From Bacteroidota bacterium (GTDB lineage Bacteria > Bacteroidota > Bacteroidia > Chitinophagales > Chitinophagaceae), in assembly GCA_023386555.1 (NCBI GenBank), contig JAEWJK010000001.1, forward strand, positions 62,001-126,000: 64,000 bases of DNA. Direction: 5' to 3'. The translations under genes were made by a program, and so were the position numbers. Each line of letters starts with the position of its first letter. Within the stretch, counting starts at the first letter, position 1. The notes beneath the pieces are model-generated. The model saw only the letters and a list, made by a program, of their open reading frames with translations, did not search any database and had not been told where the DNA came from. Positions 17,501-25,777 of this stretch are shown here, piece by piece.

Positions 17501-18514
17501 CTATTGAGCAAGTGCCAGCTCTGTTTCAAGAACAGGTAACTGTCTTGGTTTGATCTTCTTCACATGTTCAGCAATATGACGGATATGATCTGGTGTAGTA
17601 CCACAGCACCCACCAACAATATTCACAAAACCTTCTTTAGCCCATTCTTCAATAAAGTGAGCAGTATCTGAAGGATGCTCATCGTACTCACCCATTGCAT
17701 TAGGTAAACCAGCATTTGGATAAGCTGAAGTATAACATGCAGCTATCTGGCTCAGTTCTTCTATATGCGGTCTCATTTCCTTTGCACCCAAAGCACAGTT
17801 CAATCCTACACTCAAAGGCTTTGCATGAGCAATGGAAGTGTAAAAGGCTTCAAGGGTTTGTCCGCTTAATGTTCTTCCTGAAGCATCAGTGATCGTTCCG
17901 CTGATCATGATCGGTAATTGCTTACCGGAATCTCTAAAGAACTTCTTTGTAGCGAAGATGGCTGCCTTTGCATTGAGCGTATCAAAGATGGTTTCGATAA
18001 GGATGATATCTACTCCACCATCAACCAAGCCTTTTATTTGCTCATAATAAGCTTCCACAGCTTCATCGAAAGTGATTGAACGGAAGCCTGGATTGTTTAC
18101 ATCAGGAGAAAGTGACAATGTCTTGTTCAACGGACCTAAAGCACCAGCTACAAACTTTGGTTCAGGTGAGTTGAACTCTTTCACAGCAGCCTTAGCACAT
18201 TTTGCAGCAGCAACGTTCATCTCGTAAGCAAGAGATTGCATATTGTAATCTGCTAACGAAACTTTTTGTGCATTGAATGTGTTTGTTTCAATAATATCTG
18301 CACCAGCATCGAGATATTCAAGGTGAATATTCTTGATGATCTCAGGCTGAGTTAAGCAAAGCAGATCATTATTTCCTTTCAGATCAGAGGGATAGTCTTT
18401 GAATCTTTCTCCACGATAATCTGCTTCCTCCAGTTTATGTCGCTGGATCATTGTTCCCATTGCTCCATCAATGATGAGAATGCGTTCCTGCAGTAATTGT
18501 TGAATTGACTTCAT
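17501..18514 (-). CDS. metH: Methionine synthase, homocysteine S-methyltransferase part
   Basis: This 337-residue (beta/alpha)8 barrel binds homocysteine through zinc and transfers the methyl group from methylcobalamin. Landmarks are IIDGAMGTMIQRHKLEE, the first zinc cysteine in VGLNCALGAKEM, and the zinc pair in VGGCCGTTPDHI. It corresponds to the N-terminal third of a standard MetH. The start is ATG at 18514 (MKSIQQLLQERIL); an in-frame extension to 18598 is repeat sequence. The stop lies 70 bases before the second half, so both form one operon. The leader is long and structured with a recognisable promoter. Confidence 0.94.
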   Translation of the reverse strand: MKSIQQLLQERILIIDGAMGTMIQRHKLEEADYRGERFKDYPSDLKGNNDLLCLTQPEIIKNIHLEYLDAGADIIETNTFNAQKVSLADYNMQSLAYEMNVAAAKCAKAAVKEFNSPEPKFVAGALGPLNKTLSLSPDVNNPGFRSITFDEAVEAYYEQIKGLVDGGVDIILIETIFDTLNAKAAIFATKKFFRDSGKQLPIMISGTITDASGRTLSGQTLEAFYTSIAHAKPLSVGLNCALGAKEMRPHIEELSQIAACYTSAYPNAGLPNAMGEYDEHPSDTAHFIEEWAKEGFVNIVGGCCGTTPDHIRHIAEHVKKIKPRQLPVLETELALAQ

Positions 18515-18550
18515 ACTGTTGAATGTTAAACAGAAGGTGGGTTGTTGCTT

Positions 18551-18621
18551 AATGTTCGGAACGTACAAGTGAGTGACACAATGCCGTACGTACGGCACTA
18601 TGAAACACTGCTGTTGGTATC
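18551..18621 (-). repeat. Palindromic intergenic repeat, copy 5 (metH leader, reverse orientation)
   Basis: The core GTACAAGTGAGTGACACAA (18563-18581) is preceded by AATGTTCGGAAC and followed by a perfect 16-bp palindrome TGCCGTAC/GTACGGCA (18582-18597). The end motif CTGCTGTTGGTATC (18608-18621) is the reverse complement of the GATACCAACnGC start seen at 41417. It lies inside the 5' leader of the methionine synthase operon. Confidence 0.8.
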
Positions 18622-18627
18622 ATTAAT

Positions 18628-18652
18628 TCAGTCTTCGAGAGCCTCAGACTGA
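18628..18652. repeat. Hairpin with conserved 11-nt loop, copy 2
   Basis: A 7-bp stem TCAGTCT (18628-18634) with AGACTGA (18646-18652) encloses the loop TCGAGAGCCTC, identical to the loop at 257-267, where the stem is TCACACT/AGTGTGA. Three stem positions have changed on both sides while pairing is kept. Confidence 0.65.
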
Positions 18653-18657
18653 CAATA

Positions 18658-18712
18658 AACTAATAAACGTGTGGGAAACAACGATGTGTGAGTTTCTTAG
18701 CGTTTATTAGTT
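18658..18712. repeat. Long stem-loop in the metH leader
   Basis: A perfect 12-bp inverted repeat, AACTAATAAACG (18658-18669) and CGTTTATTAGTT (18701-18712), encloses a 31-nt loop. It lies near the 5' end of the predicted metH transcript and just downstream of the LytTR regulator gene. It could act as a leader structure for metH or protect the 3' end of the regulator mRNA. Confidence 0.65.
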
Positions 18713-18749
18713 CTGTGGGCCGAACAATAAACAAATCCGCCTTGGGCTG

Positions 18750-18780
18750 CAAATGTAAGGGCAAAATGTTTATTGGCAAA
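18750..18780 (-). promoter_or_regulatory. Promoter of the methionine synthase operon
   Basis: On the minus strand the sequence reads TTTG (18780-18777), 19 nt, then TACATTTG (18757-18750). This is an exact match to the Bacteroidota housekeeping promoter TTTG-N19-TAnnTTTG. It starts just after the stop codon of the LytTR gene. Transcription should begin near 18744, leaving a leader of about 230 nt before the metH ATG. Confidence 0.7.
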
Positions 18781-18782
18781 GG

Positions 18783-19541
18783 TTATTCCCCTGCCAGCCA
18801 TGATTTAAAGGAGGCTGATCGTTCAGTACTTACAATGGTTTGTTCTTTTGCAGGTGGATTCAGTTTAAGTAACACTCTTGATTTAGAATAAGAAAGCATT
18901 TCGGTGATGGAATTAAAACCAATAATATATTGACGATTTATTCGGAAAAATGATTTAGGGTCCAACATTTCTTCCAATTGATCCATAGTAAAATCGAGAG
19001 CATATCTTTTTCCTTCTTTCAAAATGGCAAAACTGATACGATTTTCAGAATGTATGTATGCGATATCGGCAACTTGTATTGTTTTCATATGATCGCCATA
19101 CTTAATTACAAATCTTTCTTTATAGGACGATTTTTGATTGATTGATGCAAGAAGGTTATCGATATTGATTGGAGAAGATTTAAAATGAAGGTTACGAAAC
19201 TTATTGATGCCTCTTGCAAGTTCTTCTTTTTTGATTGGTTTTAGAATATAATCAATGCTGTTAACCTTGAAAGCTTCTAAGGCATATTGATCATATGCTG
19301 TAGTGAAAATAACAGGACAAATAACCTGTACTTTTTTGAATATTTCGAAGCTACTTCCATCAGCTAGATGTATATCGAAGAATGCAAGATCCGGTTGGCT
19401 GTTATTTTTAAACCAATCTATTGTTGACGCAATGCTACCAAGACTTCCAAGAATCTCAGATTCAGGAAGCATTTCGGTTACCATTTTCTGTAACCGCTTC
19501 GCTGCTGTTTCTTCATCTTCTATGATCAGTACTCGTATCAT
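18783..19541 (-). CDS. LytTR-family response regulator
   Basis: This 252-residue DNA-binding response regulator has an N-terminal receiver with the acidic pocket IIEDEE, phospho-acceptor Asp56 in FFDIHL, TTAYD and Lys101 in ILKPIKK. The C-terminal LytTR domain contains FVIKYGDHMKTIQVADIAYIH and FFRINRQYIIGFNSI. It binds promoters as a dimer after phosphorylation. The start (ATG 19541) lies inside the kinase gene, overlapping by 29 bases, so the two are coupled and act as a pair. The target genes are unknown; the YceI/cytochrome genes upstream are plausible. Confidence 0.93.
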   Translation of the reverse strand: MIRVLIIEDEETAAKRLQKMVTEMLPESEILGSLGSIASTIDWFKNNSQPDLAFFDIHLADGSSFEIFKKVQVICPVIFTTAYDQYALEAFKVNSIDYILKPIKKEELARGINKFRNLHFKSSPINIDNLLASINQKSSYKERFVIKYGDHMKTIQVADIAYIHSENRISFAILKEGKRYALDFTMDQLEEMLDPKSFFRINRQYIIGFNSITEMLSYSKSRVLLKLNPPAKEQTIVSTERSASFKSWLAGE

Positions 19542-22410
19542 CTTGTTTGATTAAAGGAATAATAACCGTAAAATAATCATCATCGTTACTTACGGCTACC
19601 GATTTATTTGTGAGCAATTGGTAACGTTTATGAATATTCTGCAGTCCAAGACCTGCACTTTTTTCCGGATGTAACTTCGGATTGATGTTGTTGCGAACCA
19701 CTAACTGATCTGCCTCTATAAATATTTCCAGTAGCAAAGGCTTTTCTTTTAAAACAGCATTGTGTTTGATAGCATTCTCTGCCAGCAATTGCAAAGTTAG
19801 TGGCGCCAGATAATAATTTTGTTCCTCTATCGCTGAAACTGAAAAGTTTACCTGGAATGCATTGCCATATCTTTTTTCCTGGATGAAGAGATAATCTTTG
19901 ATAATGTTGATCTCTTCAGCTACGCTGATGACATCTTTTTCACGGTAAGTAACAATGCTTCGGAAAAAATCTGCCATGTGTTCAACATACTCTACAGCTC
20001 TTTTAGGATCATCTTCTATCTCTGACACCAAAGTATTAAAACTATTAAATAGAAAGTGAGGATTTACCTGGTTGCGAAGTGTTTCAAACTGTGATTGAAT
20101 TTTTTCCTTTTCAAGTCTTTCCAATTTCTTCAAACGTTTTTCTCTTTCCTTTATGTAGAAATAAAGAATGGCTCCCAATGAAAGAATAACTAAACTAATG
20201 AACCACCACCTCATCCACAATGGTTTTGCTATAGTAAAGGTGAAGCTTGATTCCGCCGCATTTTCAAAATTCTTATTCAACGAGGCTCGTACTTTGAAAG
20301 TGTAAGTGCCGGGAGCAAGTTTAGGGAAATCTCTTCTGCGGTCATTGGTAGTGATCCATTCCTCTCCAAAACCTTCCAACTTATATTGATATTGTATTTT
20401 TTCCGGCTGTGAATAGTATAAGCCTGTATAATAAAAACTGATATTGTCTTCTGATGAAGCAAATGTATGCCCGTTCTCAACTTCCACATCATTCAAAAAA
20501 AGCTGAATACGGTCTATGATAACTTTCGGTTGGGTGTTATTTTTTAATGCTGCATATTTATAAATGGCATTATCTGCAATAAAATAAACATCCCCTGCTG
20601 TGCATGTTGTAATGGTGTTGAGATCTGTGTTCAGATTCTTTAATCCCTGTTCATTATCAAGATAAGAAATAGTATTGGTGATAGTGTTGATGATGTCAAT
20701 ACCATTTTTGTGGCTCAAGTAAATATTTTGTTTGTTATCTGCAACGATGGAAGTTAGATTCATATCGCTTAATCCATCTTCTTTGGTAAAATGACGGAAT
20801 TGTTTTCCATCAAATTTTACCACACCTGCATTAAATGTAGTGAACCAGATATGGCCTTGTTTATCTTCTGCAACCTGGTAAATAACTTCACTTTTTAAGC
20901 CATTATTTGTGGTGTAGTTAGTGAATTTTCCATTTTCATATAATGCTATTCCCTTACCATCGGTAGCAAACCATGTTCTATTTTTTGAATCAATGAATGT
21001 GTTATAAATATAGTTAGTACCGATGCCGCTTAGTGTTGTAAATTCCTGTAGCACTAAAGGCTCCTGGATGTTATTGTTTTTGTCTGTCAGCTTACAATAA
21101 ACAGCACCTTCCAAACTTGAGATCCATACCTGGTTATCTTTTCCTGTGATGGTAAGAACACTTGCCGATGAAAGCAATTTGTTTTCGGTAATCTTCCGAA
21201 ACTTGCCTGTTATTGCATCAAGAATAAAAGCGCCATTACCCATTGTTCCGATCCAGATATTCTGAAACTTATCTTCATATAAAGCAGTGATCTGTGAGTT
21301 GATAGAGACAGGCAAAGCAAATATTCTTTCCTTCCATTTTCCGTCTGTTGTTTTTTCTACATGTTTTAATCCCTTCACGGAGTTGAACCAAATATGGTCT
21401 TTACTATCGATAAGTAAAGTGTGAAGATTGGAAGCTTCTGCAACAGGTAATTTAATTATCGGACGAAGTTTAGTTCCGTTTGTTCTAATGAGTTGATCGT
21501 TACCGGCAGCCCATATGTTTCCTTCAGCATCCTTTAATAAAGAAGTGATCTTTTGCTGATTGATTATTTGCGGATTTGATAAAGATATTTCGTTAGCCAC
21601 ATCGAAAGTGATCAATCCAAAATCTTCTGAAGCAACATATAGCTTGTTGCCACTTGTGTACAAGTCATTTACCTGGCCAAATTGCCAATTATTAATAGAA
21701 AATTTATTAAAGTTATCATTCGTAATAACCACACCTGCATCCTGCATTGCAATCAGCGGCTGATGATTGTTGGTAAAACTGATCGATCTAACAATATTAT
21801 CCGGTAAACCATTTCGTGAAGTATAAGAAGAGATTACTTTCTGGCCTTTGTTTACCTGGCATCTGTTTATACCCCTGTCAGTTCCGGCAATAATATACTG
21901 TTTAGCAGCCTCAATGTCATACACATAATTATCACTTAAACCATCATCTGTATTAATGTTGTAAAAACGATCGTTTGTATAGTAATAAATTCCTTCTCCT
22001 GCAGTTGCAATCCAGATAATCCCAGAACTATCCTGTATTATCTTTTTAATTGCTTTGGTTGGTAATCCTTCCTCCGGATTTTGAAGCGATAGTTTATTGT
22101 TCTTAAGCCATCCCAGTTTTCCATCAGCAAAACCTATCCAGGTTTTCCCATCTTTTGTTTCACAGATAGCCATTACATTATCCGGCACATTTTTATCCTT
22201 ATCAAACTTATGGAAGGTGATACCATCAAAACGATACAAACCGGTTGAGGCACCAACGAGAATGTAACCTTTACTGTCCTGGTACAAACTATTGATTGAA
22301 GGAACTACAGTTTCTGAAGGAAGTATGTAAGTCTTGTAAAAATGTTTTTGAGCCAAAGCATGAGAAGATACGATCAGCAGTAACAGTAATGATGCTTTAG
22401 CAATCTTCAT
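19513..22410 (-). CDS. Reg_prop/Y_Y_Y sensor histidine kinase, LytS type
   Basis: This 965-residue inner-membrane sensor has a signal peptide (MKIAKASLLLLLIVSSHALA). A large periplasmic propeller of two-component-regulator repeats follows (GLPDNIVRSI, GIIWIATAGEGIYYY, IWIGTMGNGAFI, TWFATDGKGIALY). A Y_Y_Y domain (FYYTGLYYSQPEKIQYQYKL) precedes one membrane helix (WWFISLVILSLGAILYFYI, near 735-755). The cytoplasmic LytS-type kinase has the His in NQVNPHFLFNSFNTL (around residue 780) and an ATPase region (LLAENAIKHN, GLGLQNI). Unlike the hybrid HTCS proteins, the regulator is a separate gene. It follows the YceI gene by only 3 bases, linking the sensor to that cluster. Confidence 0.93.
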   Translation of the reverse strand: MKIAKASLLLLLIVSSHALAQKHFYKTYILPSETVVPSINSLYQDSKGYILVGASTGLYRFDGITFHKFDKDKNVPDNVMAICETKDGKTWIGFADGKLGWLKNNKLSLQNPEEGLPTKAIKKIIQDSSGIIWIATAGEGIYYYTNDRFYNINTDDGLSDNYVYDIEAAKQYIIAGTDRGINRCQVNKGQKVISSYTSRNGLPDNIVRSISFTNNHQPLIAMQDAGVVITNDNFNKFSINNWQFGQVNDLYTSGNKLYVASEDFGLITFDVANEISLSNPQIINQQKITSLLKDAEGNIWAAGNDQLIRTNGTKLRPIIKLPVAEASNLHTLLIDSKDHIWFNSVKGLKHVEKTTDGKWKERIFALPVSINSQITALYEDKFQNIWIGTMGNGAFILDAITGKFRKITENKLLSSASVLTITGKDNQVWISSLEGAVYCKLTDKNNNIQEPLVLQEFTTLSGIGTNYIYNTFIDSKNRTWFATDGKGIALYENGKFTNYTTNNGLKSEVIYQVAEDKQGHIWFTTFNAGVVKFDGKQFRHFTKEDGLSDMNLTSIVADNKQNIYLSHKNGIDIINTITNTISYLDNEQGLKNLNTDLNTITTCTAGDVYFIADNAIYKYAALKNNTQPKVIIDRIQLFLNDVEVENGHTFASSEDNISFYYTGLYYSQPEKIQYQYKLEGFGEEWITTNDRRRDFPKLAPGTYTFKVRASLNKNFENAAESSFTFTIAKPLWMRWWFISLVILSLGAILYFYIKEREKRLKKLERLEKEKIQSQFETLRNQVNPHFLFNSFNTLVSEIEDDPKRAVEYVEHMADFFRSIVTYREKDVISVAEEINIIKDYLFIQEKRYGNAFQVNFSVSAIEEQNYYLAPLTLQLLAENAIKHNAVLKEKPLLLEIFIEADQLVVRNNINPKLHPEKSAGLGLQNIHKRYQLLTNKSVAVSNDDDYFTVIIPLIKQDDTSTDHRR

Positions 22411-22413
22411 TCG

Positions 22414-22968
22414 TTATCTTGGTTGTAAAAAAGTATTCACCTCAACCTTTATTTCATTTGCAAGTTTTTGGTGCACTACTTTAGGAATAGGTATGTTATG
22501 ATCACTCAACAATACCGTAAAATTGCTTCTTAAGCTGATGGTCTTATTCTTGATCGTCAGGTCAGATTTCAATATCCTTTCTTTCTCTACACCATGAATA
22601 TTCAATGTTCCTTTTGCTCTAACGGTGTAGATTCCATCTTTAGAGAAATCAATATCCTCTATCACTTTTCCTTTGAACGATGCTTCCGGATATTGCTCCG
22701 ATTGCATATAATTCTCATTAAAATGCTCTTTTTGCGTTCTGCTGTTGAAACCTTCAAATGATCGTATCGGAACTTTAAAAGAAAAATTCTTTTTTGCTGT
22801 ATCCATCAATCCTACCAAACTGTTTGATGAGGCCTTGATCAATTCCATTGGTGCTTCTGATCGAAAACTGATCTTGCCTTCTGTTGCATGATAAAGATTA
22901 GTTGCTACCTGGAATGCAACAAATAGTAAACAACAAACAGCCAATGCAACAAATGATCTCATGAACAT
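22414..22968 (-). CDS. YceI family periplasmic protein
   Basis: This 184-residue exported protein of the YceI lipocalin-like barrel family binds long hydrophobic chains such as polyisoprenoids; its exact role is unknown. An N-terminal hydrophobic segment (AVCCLLFVAFQVA) is a signal or anchor. Family features follow: GKISFRSEAPMELIKASSNSL, the HFNENYMQSEQYPEASFKGK stretch and GTLNIHGVEKE. The start is ATG at 22968, with a second ATG at 22962. It sits 3 bases before the sensor kinase and 40 bases after the DUF5777-like gene. It shares the domain with, but is well diverged from, the YceI gene at 24096. Confidence 0.88.
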   Translation of the reverse strand: MFMRSFVALAVCCLLFVAFQVATNLYHATEGKISFRSEAPMELIKASSNSLVGLMDTAKKNFSFKVPIRSFEGFNSRTQKEHFNENYMQSEQYPEASFKGKVIEDIDFSKDGIYTVRAKGTLNIHGVEKERILKSDLTIKNKTISLRSNFTVLLSDHNIPIPKVVHQKLANEIKVEVNTFLQPR

Positions 22969-23008
22969 GCTGCCAAATTACAAATTCTGCATGGCTTGAA
23001 TTTGTTAA

Positions 23009-23944
23009 TTACTTTCTCCTGCCTATTTGAAACACTCTTGAGATATTAAATCCAAAATGAATATCACCTTTACTCCAACTGCCGGGTGTTTCTGTAATAA
23101 ATTGTCTTTCAGTCATTCCTCTTGAATTAGTGAAATGCAATTGAAAAACGTGGCCACCTGTTTCAATATCAAATCCAATAGACAATGGATTATACAATTT
23201 TGCTCCAGCCATTGTTTCTAATCTTCTTCCCGGTATGTTGTAGTAGTATTCTGCATTTACGCTGAGCCTTTGTGTTAGCTTCAATCGTCCTCCAACTCCT
23301 AATGCAAAAAGATCATTCGGATCATTCGCTAATGGAACAACATTGCTATGTACCAGGGTAGGCATCAGTTGTAAAGAGAAATCGGTGCTGAACTTTCTTG
23401 CAATGATCAGCTGCCAGGCATACGACAATTTATCGCTGAAATTCATCTTTATACCTGGTGGAATACTGTAATTATTCCTGATGGATGCAGTATCAGTAGA
23501 CAACATTACTGTTGACATGATGCTTAACGATACCGGCATTTTCTTTTCACCTGTTGATTGTCTTAATACACGAAACTTAAAGAAAGCATCGTATTGTTTC
23601 TGGAAAGTACTTCGTCCCCAACCAACCATCAGTCTGTCTGTAATACCGTAATCGAGGCCCATTCTCATAGTAGCATTGTCCAATCCAAACAATTGATAAA
23701 AACCATTGTTGATGGTACCAAACCTGTGTGAGATTTTAAAATCGAGAATGCCTTTTGCAGTATTCTCAATTGAATGACCATTGATGATACGGCTTGTTTT
23801 AAAAGTTGCTTCCACCAGTTCGGTAGCACTTTTCTTTTCATTCATCTCTTCATCCAGCAACTTGTCAAGATCAAGCGTATCTGTTTGTGACCAGGCAGCA
23901 GTTGATAGCAATAGGCTAATTAGTATCAGTTGTAACTTTCTCAT
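23009..23944 (-). CDS. DUF5777-like outer-membrane beta-barrel protein
   Basis: This 311-residue protein has a signal peptide (MRKLQLILISLLLSTAAWSQ), an acidic linker (LDKLLDEEMNEKKS) and then alternating beta strands typical of a 10-14 strand outer-membrane barrel: GILDFKISHRFGTINNG, MRMGLDYGITDRLMVGWGRS, LSVNAEYYYNIPGR. The pattern matches DUF5777, a Bacteroidota barrel family of unknown function that I recall seeing beside c-type cytochromes and YceI proteins, as here. The C-terminus (GDIHFGFNISRVFQIGRRK) carries an aromatic beta signal shortly before the end. The substrate is unknown. Confidence 0.8.
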   Translation of the reverse strand: MRKLQLILISLLLSTAAWSQTDTLDLDKLLDEEMNEKKSATELVEATFKTSRIINGHSIENTAKGILDFKISHRFGTINNGFYQLFGLDNATMRMGLDYGITDRLMVGWGRSTFQKQYDAFFKFRVLRQSTGEKKMPVSLSIMSTVMLSTDTASIRNNYSIPPGIKMNFSDKLSYAWQLIIARKFSTDFSLQLMPTLVHSNVVPLANDPNDLFALGVGGRLKLTQRLSVNAEYYYNIPGRRLETMAGAKLYNPLSIGFDIETGGHVFQLHFTNSRGMTERQFITETPGSWSKGDIHFGFNISRVFQIGRRK

Positions 23945-23957
23945 AAAACAGTTTAAT

Positions 23958-24090
23958 ACCAGCTTTGTTAATTATGGCATCACCTGTTGCGTCCCAAATC
24001 GAACGAAGTGAGATTCACGAACACAGTTTCGAAATTTAATGCCGTGAGTAAGCACTTCATCTTTCGGTACAATGAGCAACAGGTGACAAT
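23958..24090. repeat. Palindromic intergenic repeat, copy 6 (diverged)
   Basis: It starts ATACCAGCTTTGTTAATTA like copy 4. TCACCTGTTGC (23980-23990) pairs perfectly with GCAACAGGTGA (24076-24086), 11 bp, enclosing 85 nt that contain CGAACGAAGTGAGATTCACG. The TTGCGTC core is partly kept. It fills the gap between the DUF5777-like and YceI genes. Confidence 0.6.
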
Positions 24091-24095
24091 AGTAA

Positions 24096-24647
24096 TTATC
24101 TTTTATCGTAAGTACAATCTACCGATATAGTGATCACCTGTCCAATCTTTTTTTCATGGATCGCTTCACCAGTAACATTGTAATCAGCTCTTTTGATCTT
24201 GAAGTCTGACTTTGCTGTTACCTTACCACCTTTCACTGTGATCGTTCCGTTGGCAGTAACCGGTTTTGTTACATCTTTTATGGTAAGATTTCCCTGAACA
24301 GTAACGTTATAATTGCCATCTTTCTTAAAATCAACCTTAGAAAGATCGGTTATTTTCCCACCAAAACTTGCCCTGGGAAACTTTGCAGAGTTCATATACG
24401 TCTCACCATTAAAGTGTTTTTGCATATCCACTGCATCAAACTTAAATCCGAGTATTGCTACACGAAAATTGAATTCGCCTGTAGCAGTATTTAATGTACT
24501 CACTACTTCATTATTCACTGCATCAATATCTTCTATTGGTGTGCTTGAATGAAATGTGATCTTTCCATTTCTCGTTAAATAATCCTGTGCAAAAGCAGAC
24601 ATTGTTCCTGTAACTACAAATACCATCAATACAAACAACTTTTTCAT
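24096..24647 (-). CDS. YceI family periplasmic protein
   Basis: This second YceI protein has 183 residues: a signal peptide (MKKLFVLMVFVVTGTMSAFAQ), then a lipocalin-like barrel with GKITFHSSTPIEDIDAVNN, HFNGETYMNSAKFPRASFGGK and GNLTIKDVTKPV. The last is closer to the canonical YceI motif (LTIHGVTKPV) than in the neighbour. The ATG at 24647 gives a clean signal peptide; the frame opens at 24659. It follows the cytochrome gene by 27 bases on the same strand. A role in holding a quinone-like or other hydrophobic electron carrier is an inference from the haem-protein neighbours. Confidence 0.9.
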   Translation of the reverse strand: MKKLFVLMVFVVTGTMSAFAQDYLTRNGKITFHSSTPIEDIDAVNNEVVSTLNTATGEFNFRVAILGFKFDAVDMQKHFNGETYMNSAKFPRASFGGKITDLSKVDFKKDGNYNVTVQGNLTIKDVTKPVTANGTITVKGGKVTAKSDFKIKRADYNVTGEAIHEKKIGQVITISVDCTYDKR

Positions 24648-24674
24648 ATCTATTCTCATTTTTATATTTTACTA

Positions 24675-25052
24675 TTAATTATTAGGAGCTCCTTTGTCAA
24701 GCCAGGCAATTATTTTGTTCAAACTACAGTCAGGAAGCTTTGGCATATTCTTCGGCATTGGTGAAGCACCTGGAGCATGGGTAATAGCTTTTCTGAAAGT
24801 TCCCGGGTTTATATAATTATTCTTTAGCAAATCATACTGATCGAACTTTCTTCCACCACTATTCGATGCTGTTCCTGAATGGCATGAGTAACAATTGGCA
24901 GCCAATATACCTACTATGTCTGTACTGTATCGCATATTCACAGTGTCGCAAACAGTTGGCTGTGGATACACCTGTTCAGCTTTATCATAATAACATCCAT
25001 TGAATAATGCAGCTGAAGCAAGTATTATTAAAATGATGATGATCTTTTTCAT
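24675..25052 (-). CDS. Small c-type cytochrome lipoprotein
   Basis: This 125-residue protein has a lipoprotein signal (MKKIIIILIILASAALFNGC) and one CxxCH haem site (NCYSCHSG). SPMPKNMPKL could provide the distal methionine. Two further cysteines (VCDTVN and PDCSLN) may form a disulfide. It ends in WLDKGAPNN, nearly the same as the C-terminal domain of the gene just upstream (WVLAGAPNN), so the two arose by duplication. The ATG at 25052 fits the signal; 10 bases separate it from the upstream stop. Confidence 0.85.
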   Translation of the reverse strand: MKKIIIILIILASAALFNGCYYDKAEQVYPQPTVCDTVNMRYSTDIVGILAANCYSCHSGTASNSGGRKFDQYDLLKNNYINPGTFRKAITHAPGASPMPKNMPKLPDCSLNKIIAWLDKGAPNN

Positions 25053-25062
25053 TGCAATTTGT

Positions 25063-25764
25063 TTAATTGTTTGGTGCACCAGCCAATACCCATTTTCTTA
25101 TTTGAGTGATATTGCAATCAGATAATTTTGGATTACCCATTGGCATAGGTGTAAACCCTGCAGCATGATTAACAGCACCAAGTAATTTTCCATTGTCTGC
25201 GACTGCTTTTAATCCTGCATGAGTGCTGTAATTCAACCCACCTGAAGGTGAAGCACCGCTATGACAGTTGATGCAATTTGCATCGATGATCTTTTTAACA
25301 GCAGTATAGGTGAACACAGTAGTATCGCAAATATTCGTTGAACAATTGGTTGTATTCTTAGCACCCTGGTTTATCCATTTTTTTATTAATTCAATTTGTG
25401 CAGGCAATAATCGTGGATAAGGAGTTCTTGGCATTCTATCATCTTCATCCTGCTCAATCAACACTTTAAACACCTTACTTCCTGTAGCATTCCCCGGCTT
25501 TACATCTTTCTTTACAATGTTTGCATAAGAATCAAACACATATCCTTCCTGTTTTGTAACAGCATCATGGCATCCACTTTTTGCACAACTGCTTCTGAAA
25601 ATAGGAAGTATATCATCGAAACACACTTCATCAGAACTTCCACCTGTATTACCTCCAGTACCTGAACCACCAGTAATAGGATTGGTTGGGTTCAATATAT
25701 CATGCTTGCAGGCATGCAAAATAATTATTCCGAATACCAGGGATAGTATCAATGTTTTTTTCAT
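25063..25764 (-). CDS. Two-domain c-type cytochrome-like lipoprotein
   Basis: This 233-residue lipoprotein (MKKTLILSLVFGIIILHAC) has a Gly-rich linker and two cytochrome-like domains. The first has CAKSGCH, a CX4CH spacing, plus RMPRTPYPRLLP. The second has standard CINCH and TPMPMGNPKLSDC. The first domain resembles PSD1-type haem domains (DDILPIFRSSC). It is the upstream partner of the single-haem protein and shares its C-terminal sequence. Likely tethered in the periplasm as an electron carrier or redox sensor. Whether the CX4CH site holds haem is uncertain. Confidence 0.82.
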   Translation of the reverse strand: MKKTLILSLVFGIIILHACKHDILNPTNPITGGSGTGGNTGGSSDEVCFDDILPIFRSSCAKSGCHDAVTKQEGYVFDSYANIVKKDVKPGNATGSKVFKVLIEQDEDDRMPRTPYPRLLPAQIELIKKWINQGAKNTTNCSTNICDTTVFTYTAVKKIIDANCINCHSGASPSGGLNYSTHAGLKAVADNGKLLGAVNHAAGFTPMPMGNPKLSDCNITQIRKWVLAGAPNN

Positions 25765-25777
25765 AGGATGGATCTAA

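Noticed and set aside
17431..18514. Split metH read as a frameshifted or broken gene
   Set aside because: Each half has its own start and stop, with complete domains, and 70 bases between; a split gene is the simpler reading and is known from other Bacteroidota.
18515..18745. Cobalamin or SAM riboswitch in the metH leader
   Set aside because: I looked for the known conserved cores and did not find a match; only generic stems are visible, so no riboswitch class is claimed.
18688..18891. 67-codon plus-strand frame over the metH promoter
   Set aside because: It overlaps the LytTR gene on the opposite strand and the promoter/leader; no similarity to any family.
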